From: JAYPAN01 sp049597955
Lineage (GTDB): Bacteria; Pseudomonadota; Alphaproteobacteria; RS24
Length of the DNA stretch: 64,000 bases
Direction of reading: 5' to 3'
Assembly: GCA_049597955.1 (NCBI GenBank)
Contig: JBMYND010000006.1
Coordinates: 56,508-120,507 of the forward strand
The translations under genes and the position numbers were made by a program. Numbering within the stretch: the stretch's first letter is position 1; each line of letters starts with the position of its first letter. Of this stretch, positions 1-7,544 are shown one piece after another. Under the pieces are notes generated by a model. The model made no database searches. It was not told the origin of the DNA and saw only the letters and a program-made list of their open reading frames with translations.

Positions 1-504
1 CTCAATCGACACAGTATCAACCCAGTCAAACTCTTCATTGACCGGCAGCGTATCAAGCAGATTTTGCGTTCTCTCACGGATAAGCGTTGACATATCGGCC
101 AAGCTCATGGGCGAGACAATCGGGGCAACGGTTTTGCGCTGCACATCATGTTTCGGCTGGTCCATGGCGATAAACATGGGCAGGGTAAAATCTTCCGCCG
201 GATTGGGCAGCACAATGGCCGGCTCAGAGGAAAAGCGTTTATGGTCAGTATCCACCGCCATAATATCATCATAGCGGGTAATCGCCCAATAGGGGCCAAT
301 CGGCTCGGTATCTTCGGGGCGGAACTCGGATTCCCAAGCATTTTCGACATAATGAATCGGGTCTTCATCGCGCAAACGCTCAAAAACCGGCCAATAGGCT
401 TCATTCGGCCATAAATCCAGATTTGACGGATCCAGCTCCTTCAAAGGCGTGTTATAGGCATAATCCTCGCCCGGACGCGTTTCGTGTTTGATTGCCTCGC
501 TCAT
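1..504 (-). CDS. CYP153-like cytochrome P450, N-terminal part (cut by window edge)
   Basis: The 168 residues visible are the N-terminal third of a cytochrome P450; the C-terminal part with I-helix and heme Cys lies before base 1. The text GPYWAITRYDDIMAVDTD, then MFIAMDQPKHDVQR and LIRERTQNLLDTLP, follows the pattern I know from CYP153 proteins, soluble bacterial P450s that hydroxylate alkanes and similar hydrophobic substrates at the terminal carbon, fed by ferredoxin and ferredoxin reductase. The ATG at 504 has a strong AGGAGG ribosome site about 8 bases upstream, and the promoter carries a palindromic operator shared with the next P450 gene. Family assignment is from remembered motifs; substrate is inference. 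Confidence 0.8.
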   Translation of the reverse strand, partial: MSEAIKHETRPGEDYAYNTPLKELDPSNLDLWPNEAYWPVFERLRDEDPIHYVENAWESEFRPEDTEPIGPYWAITRYDDIMAVDTDHKRFSSEPAIVLPNPAEDFTLPMFIAMDQPKHDVQRKTVAPIVSPMSLADMSTLIRERTQNLLDTLPVNEEFDWVDTVSIE

Positions 505-538
505 GGTTTTCCTCCTGGTTCTTTCTCGGAACCCAAAT

Positions 539-556
539 AATGACGCCTGCGTCATT
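539..556. promoter_or_regulatory. Palindromic operator, CYP153-like gene
   Basis: AATGACGC-CT-GCGTCATT is a perfect 8-2-8 palindrome. It sits directly downstream of the -10 box of the minus-strand P450 promoter, where a bound dimer would block RNA polymerase. A near-identical site occurs in the promoter of the second P450 gene (1993-2014). Size and symmetry fit a TetR-type repressor, but no regulator gene is visible in the window. Confidence 0.7.
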
Positions 557-557
557 G

Positions 558-587
558 ATTGTAAGCATGGCTCAAAATTCAAATCAA
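558..587 (-). promoter_or_regulatory. Sigma70-type promoter of CYP153-like gene
   Basis: On the minus strand, TTGATT (582-587) and TACAAT (558-563) are spaced by 18 bases, close to sigma70 consensus. The -10 box abuts the palindromic operator, and the start codon follows about 54 bases downstream. Confidence 0.55.
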
Positions 588-632
588 GCGGTTTTTAGGC
601 GCGCGGCTTTGGCGGCGTGACCCCAGGCGCGC

Positions 633-1973
633 TCAGCCAATTCCCAAATCAACTTCCAAATGCGAAATCGCATTGACGAAATTATTCGGCGCATGCGCCT
701 GTTGGCCGGTCCATTGCACATTGGGAAAACGCTCCAATATGCGTCGATAGGCGGTTTCCAACTGCATGGTGGCAATGCGCTGGCCAAGACACACATGCGG
801 GCCAGTGCCAAAGGCCAAATGGTCGCCGGCATTATTGCGGTGAATATCCATCCGGTCAGGGTCGTGAAACACTTCCGGGTCACGATTGGCCGCGCCATAC
901 CACATCACCACTTTCTCGCCCGGCATGATTTTCTGGCCGGAAAATTCCGCCTCGGCCAGCGCCGTGCGGCGCATATACATAACCGGCGAGACCAGCCGCA
1001 AGGCTTCCGGCACCAGCTTGGGTATCAATTGCGGGTCATCGAGCAGCATTTGTTTCTGGTCGGGAAATTGCGACAAAAGCCGCATCGTGCCGGACAAGGA
1101 ATTGCGCGTCGTGTCATTGCCGGCAAAAATGATAAGCAGCCATGAGCCGTCAAGGTAAGACTGGTCCATCGGCTCGCCATCAACCTCGGTGGTGGCAATC
1201 ACGGTCAATAAATCATCGCGCGGATTTTTGCGCCGCTCTTCGAGGATTTTCTGCCCGAAGCGGAACATTTGCCGGATATTCCACATAAATTTCATCACGA
1301 AAAGCGGCGATATTTTAGCGTCCGGGTCGGTGGTGATATATTGCGCCAGCTCCAAATAATGCATCCAGCGGACGATTTTCGGGCGGTCTTTTTCATCAAT
1401 GCCGAGCATTTCGCACAGGGTAAACATGGGCAGCCATTCGGAAAAATTGGTCACCATATCAACCTTGCCGTCATTCTTTTTGGCCTTGGCTTCCATGCCG
1501 TCAAGCAGCCGGTCGACTTCCGCCGCCACGCTTTGTTGCAGGCGGGCAATATAATCGGGCGTGAAAAACGGCCGATGCGCCATGCGCAGCGGGATGTGGA
1601 AGGGCTGGTCCATATTTATCATACTGTTGAGCGCGGCGGCGCTCAGCCGTTTGGGGCCGCGCGATTCAGCCGAATAACCCATTAAAATGCCGCCCGTGCC
1701 GGAAGAAAAAGTCTTGGCGTTCAAATCGCACGCTTTCACATCCTCATAGCGCGACAGCGACCAAAAACCGGCCACATCTGTGGTTGCGGGTGGCTGCCAC
1801 CAAGAAACCGGCGCGGCCTCCCGCAGGCGGTGGAAATAGTCATAGGGCTGGCCATGGTCACGAAAGGCCATAATATCAAGCAGGTCAAAGCCATCCGGCG
1901 TGGCGTATTTTATGCCTTGCGGCGGCCGGTATCCATTGTCTTCCGGCTGGATGATTTCGGACAGCGCTTCCAT
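633..1973 (-). CDS. Cytochrome P450
   Basis: This is a complete 446-residue bacterial class I P450, a soluble heme monooxygenase that needs separate redox partners. The I-helix oxygen-binding motif AGNDTTR is at 284-290, the K-helix ExxR (EALR) at 323-326, and the heme loop FGTGPHVCLG at 388-397 with Cys395 as thiolate ligand. The reading frame stays open upstream through the tRNA gene, so I place the start at the internal ATG at 1973, preceded by GGGAG and followed by a normal P450 N-terminus (MEALSEIIQPEDNGYRPP). It shares strand and operator type with the CYP153-like gene, suggesting joint induction by one hydrophobic substrate. The P450 subfamily and substrate are not recognised. Confidence 0.9.
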   Translation of the reverse strand: MEALSEIIQPEDNGYRPPQGIKYATPDGFDLLDIMAFRDHGQPYDYFHRLREAAPVSWWQPPATTDVAGFWSLSRYEDVKACDLNAKTFSSGTGGILMGYSAESRGPKRLSAAALNSMINMDQPFHIPLRMAHRPFFTPDYIARLQQSVAAEVDRLLDGMEAKAKKNDGKVDMVTNFSEWLPMFTLCEMLGIDEKDRPKIVRWMHYLELAQYITTDPDAKISPLFVMKFMWNIRQMFRFGQKILEERRKNPRDDLLTVIATTEVDGEPMDQSYLDGSWLLIIFAGNDTTRNSLSGTMRLLSQFPDQKQMLLDDPQLIPKLVPEALRLVSPVMYMRRTALAEAEFSGQKIMPGEKVVMWYGAANRDPEVFHDPDRMDIHRNNAGDHLAFGTGPHVCLGQRIATMQLETAYRRILERFPNVQWTGQQAHAPNNFVNAISHLEVDLGIG

Positions 1974-1992
1974 GCATTTCTCCCGTTCAAAC

Positions 1993-2014
1993 AAAATGAC
2001 GCCTGTGTCATTTT
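1993..2014. promoter_or_regulatory. Palindromic operator, second P450 gene
   Basis: AATGACGC-CT-GTGTCATT, flanked by AA and TT, is an imperfect palindrome differing by one base from the operator of the upstream P450 gene. It lies between the -10 box and the start codon, the same geometry as at 539-556. Confidence 0.7.
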
Positions 2015-2015
2015 G

Positions 2016-2045
2016 ATAATATATCTGCAAAACGGCGCGCTTCAA
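2016..2045 (-). promoter_or_regulatory. Probable promoter of second P450 gene
   Basis: On the minus strand, TTGAAG (2040-2045) and TATTAT (2016-2021) are separated by 18 bases and end one base before the operator. This mirrors the arrangement at the first P450 promoter. Confidence 0.5.
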
Positions 2046-2095
2046 GGGCCGAGATAGGGCGTTAAGTTTGCGGTTCATCGCCCCCAATACGCCTC

Positions 2096-2123
2096 TTGAA
2101 ATTATGGTCATGCAGGATATAAC
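2096..2123 (+). promoter_or_regulatory. Promoter of tRNA-Ser
   Basis: TTGAAA and TATAAC are spaced by 16 bases, with the -10 box ending 11 bases before the first base of the mature tRNA. This is a near-consensus sigma70 promoter. Confidence 0.7.
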
Positions 2124-2134
2124 ACACGCCATGC

Positions 2135-2224
2135 GGAGAGGTGCCGGAGTGGTCGAACGGGGCGGTCTCGAAAACCGTTGTGCCTTTGCGGGTACCGAGG
2201 GTTCGAATCCCTCTCTCTCCGCCA
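2135..2224 (+). tRNA. tRNA-Ser(CGA), with encoded CCA end
   Basis: The acceptor stem GGAGAGG pairs with TCTCTCC (one G-T pair), followed by discriminator G and an encoded CCA. The anticodon loop CTCGAAA gives anticodon CGA, which reads UCG serine codons. The T arm holds GGTTCGAATCC inside a GAGGG/CCCTC stem, and the long variable arm (about GTGCCTTTGCGGGTAC) is typical of class II serine tRNAs. No clear terminator hairpin follows; the downstream text is simply T-rich. Confidence 0.95.
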
Positions 2225-2258
2225 TACATTCTTTTAAGTTATTGTTTTATATTGTAAA

Positions 2259-2696
2259 TTAGCTGGCGCACCAGGGTTTTTTGCCGGGCTTATAAAGCCG
2301 CGCCAAATCCGCCCCCATCAGCGCACCGGCCAAATCGCCCTTGCCGCTTTGCACCGCCGCCAGCAAGCGGCCATAACGCCCGCGCCCGCGCACGTCCAGC
2401 ATGACCGGCGGCACGGAAAGCCAATCGGCGGCAAAGGCTTTGGCGGCGCGCGCAAGGCGCTTTTCGCGGTCGCATTTGCCCCGCAATTCCGGCGTATCAA
2501 TATCGGCCAGGCGCACGCGCACATGAAAACCCTGCCCGTCAGCCAGCGCCAGAACAGCATCAAATGTGTCACCGTCAATCACCCGAATATCGCTCACCTG
2601 CACTTGCAAACCGCGATTTTTCCAATCGGCGGCATGGACATTGGCGCTCATATGGGCCGGTGCGAGCATGAGCAACACAAATATAAAATATCGCAT
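2259..2696 (-). CDS. Thermonuclease-family secreted nuclease (SNase fold)
   Basis: The 145-residue protein begins with a signal peptide (hydrophobic MRYFIFVLLMLAPAHMSANV, likely cleaved after VHA near residue 22). The SNase domain follows with VIDGDTF, RLADIDTPE and GRGRYGR, which hold the calcium ligands and catalytic Arg residues of staphylococcal nuclease homologues. Such enzymes cut extracellular or periplasmic DNA and RNA. I start at the ATG at 2696, because GGGAG and AGGA lie just upstream and the signal peptide then starts properly; an earlier in-frame start at 2726 would add ten residues before it. The C-terminus is short for the family. With the PhoD-like and S1/P1 enzymes nearby, it probably takes part in nucleic acid scavenging. 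Confidence 0.85.
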   Translation of the reverse strand: MRYFIFVLLMLAPAHMSANVHAADWKNRGLQVQVSDIRVIDGDTFDAVLALADGQGFHVRVRLADIDTPELRGKCDREKRLARAAKAFAADWLSVPPVMLDVRGRGRYGRLLAAVQSGKGDLAGALMGADLARLYKPGKKPWCAS

Positions 2697-2742
2697 TCCT
2701 ACTCCCTGACCCCGCGCCACTGCCAACAGGGCAGCAGCGCGA

Positions 2743-2890
2743 GTGCCGGGGCGTTGAAAACCGACACGTTCATCGGCGCGACGTATTCGCGTAAAGCATT
2801 ATTCCGCCACCGCCCCGACAGGGCGGCGAGGTGTTATTTAAGAAACGGCCCTCCACCGTTTCGAACGTGTTGGGTTTTCAAGCCCGGTGC
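2743..2890. repeat. 148-bp inverted-repeat element with internal hairpins
   Basis: The arms 2743-2771 and 2863-2890 are imperfect inverted copies of about 28 bases, sharing TTGAAAACC and ACACGTTC in the same spacing. Between them lie three further hairpins: CGCGA/TCGCG around 2778-2792, CCGCCC/GGGCGG around 2810-2826, and GAAACGG/CCGTTTC at 2842-2862. Folded as RNA or cruciform DNA this is a closed stem with three branches. It occupies almost the whole gap between two minus-strand genes. It could be a non-autonomous mobile element with terminal inverted repeats, a REP-like element or a structured RNA. No clear target duplication is visible. Confidence 0.65.
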
Positions 2891-2986
2891 AATATGCACG
2901 TTCACACATTGCCATGCTTCTCACCCTTTTGGCCAATTTTTTCCGCGCGGGTTTTAGGCATGGCGGGTTTGACAGGACGCGGCGCC

Positions 2987-4126
2987 CTATGGCCGGTCGA
3001 GCGGCAGCTTATACAGCAATTCGCGGCGACCTTGGTCATTGATGACGGCAAAGCGCATTTCGGCGGCCCTTGGGTCAATCTCAATCAGCGAAAAACTGCC
3101 GGTTTTGACGTAAAGCGGTGAGATTTGCAGCGCGTCTTGCTCATTCGCCGACCTCCAGGGCGCATTGGCCGAGCCGACCGTCAATTCGGTGAATTGCTCT
3201 TGCGTGCCATCGGCACGGGTGACCGGTTCGGAGCGGTAAAAGGCACTGATATGCCGGTCGCCGGAAACAAAGGCCGCAACACCGCCCTTGCGCGCCGCCA
3301 CAGCCTGCAAAAGCCGCCTGCGCTCCAACGGAAAATTGTGCCATTTTTCAAAACCGTGGTCGCGCGCCAGCACTTGAATGGAAGACACAATCAGCCGCAC
3401 ATCCGCCGGTTGCGCCAATTCCTGCTTCAGCCATTGCCATTGCGCCTTGCCGAGCATGCTGGCGGCGGCATCCATATTAACGGCATAGCGGAGGCCGCGC
3501 ACCACGCGGTCATAAAAGCTGGCGCGGGTCAACGGCGCACGAAACCAGCGCGTATCAAGCATAATGACTTGCACATCAACCCCGCCAATCCGCCGACGGA
3601 AACTGTGATACAGGCCGGGGCGGAAGCGGCGCGGGTCATTATCGGCCACATTGAAATGCTCAAGAAACAGCGCCTTTGCCGCCTGTTTATGCGGATAATC
3701 AGCCCCGCCATCATTGCGGCCATAATCATGGTCATCCCAAATCGCCTCAATTTCGGCAAAGGCTGACAGGTTAAACTTGCTGGCCGCCATGCGATAGGCG
3801 GCTTTAAGATTGGCCAAATCAGCCGTTTCACTGTCGCCATAAACATTGTCGCCGAGCATCAGCAAAAGCGAGGGGTAAGTGTTGGCGATTTGCGAAACAA
3901 TCGACGCATCGCGCTTTTGGTCAAAGCAGGAAACCAATGCCATTGTAAAAGGCGCCATTGAGGGGGGAGTGTCGGCGGCAATCAACCCACCGGCCAAAGT
4001 CTCGCGCATGACCGGCGCAGGCAGCGCGCCCTCGCTTTGGGCATGGGCGGCAGTGGCCATGAAGCCGGCCAGCATCAGGCAAAGCAGCCATGTGTATGTT
4101 GAATTCATCATGCTTGATTGTGTCAT
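2987..4126 (-). CDS. PhoD-like metallophosphatase, secreted
   Basis: This 379-residue protein has an N-terminal signal peptide (hydrophobic stretch at about 12-27, cleavage near AHA-QS). The metallophosphoesterase motifs are in order: LVSCFDQ near 66, LGDNVYGD near 92, WDDHDYGRNDGG near 130, SSIQVLARDHGFEKW near 250, and SGDRHISAF near 290. These match the PhoD/alkaline phosphatase D type, which uses Ca and Fe to release phosphate from mono- and diesters in the periplasm or outside the cell. The start is uncertain among three Met codons (residues 1, 6, 7), since none has a good ribosome site. It lies between two nucleases and a receptor gene, consistent with phosphate-ester scavenging. Confidence 0.85.
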   Translation of the reverse strand: MTQSSMMNSTYTWLLCLMLAGFMATAAHAQSEGALPAPVMRETLAGGLIAADTPPSMAPFTMALVSCFDQKRDASIVSQIANTYPSLLLMLGDNVYGDSETADLANLKAAYRMAASKFNLSAFAEIEAIWDDHDYGRNDGGADYPHKQAAKALFLEHFNVADNDPRRFRPGLYHSFRRRIGGVDVQVIMLDTRWFRAPLTRASFYDRVVRGLRYAVNMDAAASMLGKAQWQWLKQELAQPADVRLIVSSIQVLARDHGFEKWHNFPLERRRLLQAVAARKGGVAAFVSGDRHISAFYRSEPVTRADGTQEQFTELTVGSANAPWRSANEQDALQISPLYVKTGSFSLIEIDPRAAEMRFAVINDQGRRELLYKLPLDRP

Positions 4127-4160
4127 GACTTATTGTGCCAAAGCTGAGCATAAAATGAAA

Positions 4161-4189
4161 GGCGGCCTGTCAAATTGTGACAGGCCGCC
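4161..4189 (-). terminator. Rho-independent terminator after TonB-dependent receptor
   Basis: GGCGGCCTGTCA and TGACAGGCCGCC form a perfect 12-bp stem around a 5-base loop. On the minus strand it is followed by TTTCATTTT, and it starts 24 bases after the receptor stop codon. Confidence 0.85.
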
Positions 4190-4213
4190 CTGAACATTTT
4201 TGCGAGCAAAGGC

Positions 4214-7200
4214 TCAGAAGCGATATTTTACACCCAGCTTCACTGCCCACAAAGATACATCTGAATTAACCGAAGACACGGTTGGCGTGCTGAGATTTGA
4301 ATAGGTGATGGTTGTGCCATCATCGCTTAAATCGCCGTCAACCACATTTATCATGCGCGGAAAACCGGGTTCATCCAACACACCCCAATCGCTGTTCAGG
4401 AAATTGGTCAGATTTTTCATCACGAAATAGGCTGATGCTTGGCCATAGCGGTCATCTTTATACAATTCCTGCTCGGCATAGAGATCAATTTTGAAGAAAT
4501 CGCTGCCCTCAAGCGAATTGCGGGGCAAAACCTGACCCGCATAGGCCATTGCACCAACTTCGCGCAAATAGTCGAAGAAACGCTCTGTCTGCGCAGCATT
4601 CGTGGCCGCATCATCACTGAAGTTGAAATTGACCAACGGGTCATTTGCCCCGGTAGGAATATACATCAGCTTGGAAGATGTCCGGAAAATTTGGTTGAGA
4701 CCAAATGAACTTCCGCGGTCATATTTATAAGTCAGGCTATAGGGACGCCCCGTATTGCCATTGCCCGACAGCGAGAATTTCGTTTTGCGGTTGGGCATGA
4801 ACTCAGTTTCATAACGAACACGGAATGTGTAGCGATTTTCGACGCTGAAATTGGTGCGCGACAAATTGCGGGCTTCCGGGTCGTTAAAAGCACTATTCAT
4901 ATAGTTGGAAAAAGCTACTGAACTGGTCATGGAATGTGTGTCTTCAGCGTCCACATGAGCGTAGGAGACAACCCAGCTTAACCCATTATCATATTCGCGA
5001 CCAAGGCTTGCCGACAAAGTCAGGCTTTTGCTTTCACCAGAATTGGTCAGCACCCAAGCATCGGGGCTTGCGACATCATCATAGGTTGGGAACAAACCGC
5101 CAAGAGCTGTGCCACTGGCCTGTGCTTCGGAGGCCACAATTCCGGCCTGATCGTCCGATTGTGAAATCAGCAGGTCGAAATTAAGCACATATTCACCCAG
5201 CAATTGCGTGCCGCCAATGGCATATTTCCATTCAGTCGGTATGTCGAAATTCGGATCAAGCACATTCATTTCAAAACCCGGCGAACCGGTGCCGGCCACA
5301 AGCGCATTATAAAGGTCGGTTGGTGTGCCATAGCCCGGGCAGGGTGCCGTCTGACCGCCACGACAATTTGACCAGGCAATGTCAAACAATGTGTTATCCG
5401 CCGCAAAGTCTCGCTGGCTGGGTTGCAATTGGGTCAGGAAATCGCCGGTCATATTATTGGAAATCCAGACTGTCGGATTACCGCCCCCAAATTGACCAAT
5501 ACCACCCCGCAAAGTGAGCACATCTGACATGTCATAGGTCACGCCAAGGCGCGGCAAGAGAAGGCTTTTACCATCCAGATTGGCAGTATTTGCATAGCCA
5601 TAGGCATCAACAAAATCACTGTTGAGCTGCGGCGTGTCATCCATTTCATACCACTCATAACGCAGGCCCGCGACAAGCTCCAATTTGTCCATAACCATTG
5701 TGTTCTGCACAAAGGCCGTATTCACTGTATAGCCCCAATCAGCAGCAGCATCGGCGACATTGCCTGACGGTGCATTGCCGTAATACAGAACATTGGCAAT
5801 ACCGGCTTCAAAATCGGCAATTGAGTCAAAGCGGGTTTCCGTCAAATTATGTTGCACAAAAATATTGTAAATGTCAGACGCCTCACGCTCATAACCGAAC
5901 AGCAATTGGCCATATGCGCTGTCGTAAAACGCTTTGGCCGACAAGGTGGTCGTGTCATAGGCCATGCTGTTGGCGTGGCGGCTGTCATCCGAGCCAATAT
6001 AGACAGTTGCCTCATCATTATTGGCATTGGCCACATCAATTTGCATTTCGCCGAACACCAGACCATCTTTTGAAATCTGACGGTTTTTCAGGTCAAAAAA
6101 GCTGTAATTAAATTCGGTCGATAATTTGTCCGACCATTGTGACTTCAGTGAAGCGCGATACGAAGTCATTTCCGCGCCGCGCTCATAGAGATGTTTGTCA
6201 AATTCAAACTCATTCGCATCACCGTCGGATTCAGAAATATTGAAGCCATCATTATAATTATAGACCAAACCAATTTGGTGGCGGTCATCGAGCAAATAAT
6301 CAAGTTTGATGAGATATTTTGTGTCATCGACAGGCACTGAAGCTGGCGTGCCGCCGACATCATAACCATATACGTCACGCGCAATACGGATAATGTCATT
6401 ATAATTGGCTTGCGTCAGACCGGCGACCGGCTCTGCAGCTCCTGACGTCTCGTGACCGCGCTTGAAAATATCCTCGCCGGAAAAGCTTTCATAATTAATA
6501 TAGAAAAACGCCTTGTCCTTGATGATTGGGCCTCCGAAAGAAAAGCCCATTTTATCTTCCGAATAAGAAGCGATATTGACCGACTGGCCCTGCAACTCAT
6601 CGCCTTGCAGGCTGTCACTGGCCATTTCAAAAAAGAATGAACCGCCGAATTCATTGGTGCCGGACTTGGTTACCGCATTGATGTTACAACCGGAAAAGCC
6701 ACCATATTGAACATCGAAAGGGGCCAACTCAACAGCAATAGTTTGCAAGGAATCATAAGAGAAAGGCATGCGTTGTGTGGGATAGCCATTGGAATTCAGA
6801 CCAAAGCCATCATTCATGCGAACGCCGTCAACCGTTGTGCTGTTAAAGCGCGGGCTGGCACCGGCACATTGAACGGAGTTGACAAAACCCTCATCCACCC
6901 AAAGACGTGGGTCAGATTTAATCATATCGACCAAATCCCGATTATAGGCAGCTGCCGTATCCAAATCCTCTTCCGAGAAAACGGCGGACGGGCCGGTTGC
7001 CAATTGCGCAATTGAAATCGCTTCGGCCTGCACAACCACCTCATCTGTGGCTGATGCCGGTTGCAGCGTAATATCGGCGGAGGCGGTTTCACCGAGACTG
7101 AGGAAAATGCCAGTCACTGTGCGGGCGCGATAATCTGCGTCGGCCACAATGACTTCATAAGGGCCACCAATGTTCAAATTTGGCAGTGTCACCAAACCAT

Positions 7201-7402
7201 CTGCATTGGTGCGGCCACGCCGGGTCGCGCCTGTTCGCGTATCGCGAATAACGACTTCAATATTCGCGCCGGGCTGGCCAGCATTATCCAGCAAACGGGC
7301 GCGAAATGCCGAAGATGTGTCTTGCGCCATGACCGATGGTGCGGCCATGGTCAGTGCAAGAGCAATTGAAACTTTAGGTAAAAACTTGTTCAGAGGGGCC
7401 AT
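4214..7402 (-). CDS. Oar-like TonB-dependent outer-membrane receptor
   Basis: This 1062-residue outer-membrane protein has a signal peptide (1-26, ending VMA-QD), then a carboxypeptidase-regulatory-like beta domain at about 32-115 (DTRTGATRRGRTNADG, IFLSLGETASADITL). The plug (about 125-260) has TTVDGVRMNDGFGLNSNGYP and VQYGGFSGCNINAVTKSGTN. A long beta barrel follows and ends KLGVKYRF with the terminal Phe typical of BAM substrates. This domain order matches Oar-type receptors, which import large substrates or support protease and adhesion functions with TonB energy. It is divergent from the S1/P1 nuclease, and the intergenic region has an 11-bp tandem repeat. Substrate unknown; nucleic acid or phosphate ester fragments are an inference from context. 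Confidence 0.88.
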   Translation of the reverse strand: MAPLNKFLPKVSIALALTMAAPSVMAQDTSSAFRARLLDNAGQPGANIEVVIRDTRTGATRRGRTNADGLVTLPNLNIGGPYEVIVADADYRARTVTGIFLSLGETASADITLQPASATDEVVVQAEAISIAQLATGPSAVFSEEDLDTAAAYNRDLVDMIKSDPRLWVDEGFVNSVQCAGASPRFNSTTVDGVRMNDGFGLNSNGYPTQRMPFSYDSLQTIAVELAPFDVQYGGFSGCNINAVTKSGTNEFGGSFFFEMASDSLQGDELQGQSVNIASYSEDKMGFSFGGPIIKDKAFFYINYESFSGEDIFKRGHETSGAAEPVAGLTQANYNDIIRIARDVYGYDVGGTPASVPVDDTKYLIKLDYLLDDRHQIGLVYNYNDGFNISESDGDANEFEFDKHLYERGAEMTSYRASLKSQWSDKLSTEFNYSFFDLKNRQISKDGLVFGEMQIDVANANNDEATVYIGSDDSRHANSMAYDTTTLSAKAFYDSAYGQLLFGYEREASDIYNIFVQHNLTETRFDSIADFEAGIANVLYYGNAPSGNVADAAADWGYTVNTAFVQNTMVMDKLELVAGLRYEWYEMDDTPQLNSDFVDAYGYANTANLDGKSLLLPRLGVTYDMSDVLTLRGGIGQFGGGNPTVWISNNMTGDFLTQLQPSQRDFAADNTLFDIAWSNCRGGQTAPCPGYGTPTDLYNALVAGTGSPGFEMNVLDPNFDIPTEWKYAIGGTQLLGEYVLNFDLLISQSDDQAGIVASEAQASGTALGGLFPTYDDVASPDAWVLTNSGESKSLTLSASLGREYDNGLSWVVSYAHVDAEDTHSMTSSVAFSNYMNSAFNDPEARNLSRTNFSVENRYTFRVRYETEFMPNRKTKFSLSGNGNTGRPYSLTYKYDRGSSFGLNQIFRTSSKLMYIPTGANDPLVNFNFSDDAATNAAQTERFFDYLREVGAMAYAGQVLPRNSLEGSDFFKIDLYAEQELYKDDRYGQASAYFVMKNLTNFLNSDWGVLDEPGFPRMINVVDGDLSDDGTTITYSNLSTPTVSSVNSDVSLWAVKLGVKYRF

Positions 7403-7440
7403 AATTTACTCCTGTCATGGGTCAGTATGTAAAACCACCC

Positions 7441-7462
7441 AAACGCGACAAAAACGCGACAA
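7441..7462 (-). promoter_or_regulatory. 11-bp tandem direct repeat, Pho-box-like
   Basis: AAACGCGACAA occurs twice head to tail with an exact 11-base period. On the minus strand it reads TTGTCGCGTTT twice, ending 39 bases upstream of the receptor start. PhoB-type regulators bind direct repeats of CTGTCAT with the same period. Here five of seven positions match in each half if T is allowed first, so PhoB or another OmpR-family regulator is plausible but unproven. Confidence 0.45.
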
Positions 7463-7520
7463 TACTGTTGACTTATTGTGATTTAGAAAAATTTCATACA
7501 ATTCAAGTGGATTTTTATTC

Positions 7521-7540
7521 ATTTAGATATTTATCTAAAT
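7521..7540. promoter_or_regulatory. Palindrome at start of S1/P1 nuclease gene
   Basis: ATTTAGATA-TT-TATCTAAAT is a perfect 9-2-9 palindrome ending four bases before the ATG, over the place where a ribosome site should be. It may be an operator for a dimeric repressor or an RNA hairpin that limits translation. No good Shine-Dalgarno sequence is visible otherwise. Confidence 0.5.
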
Positions 7541-7544
7541 AGAG

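Noticed and set aside
1974..2225. N-terminal extension of the second P450 reading through the tRNA-Ser gene
   Set aside because: The open frame overlaps the whole tRNA and both promoters, and the translated text has no P450 character before residue MEALSE.
7411..7435. CTGTCATGGGTCAGTATG as a classical Pho box
   Set aside because: Only the first half matches CTGTCAT; the second half agrees at three of seven positions. The 11-bp tandem repeat nearby is the better candidate.
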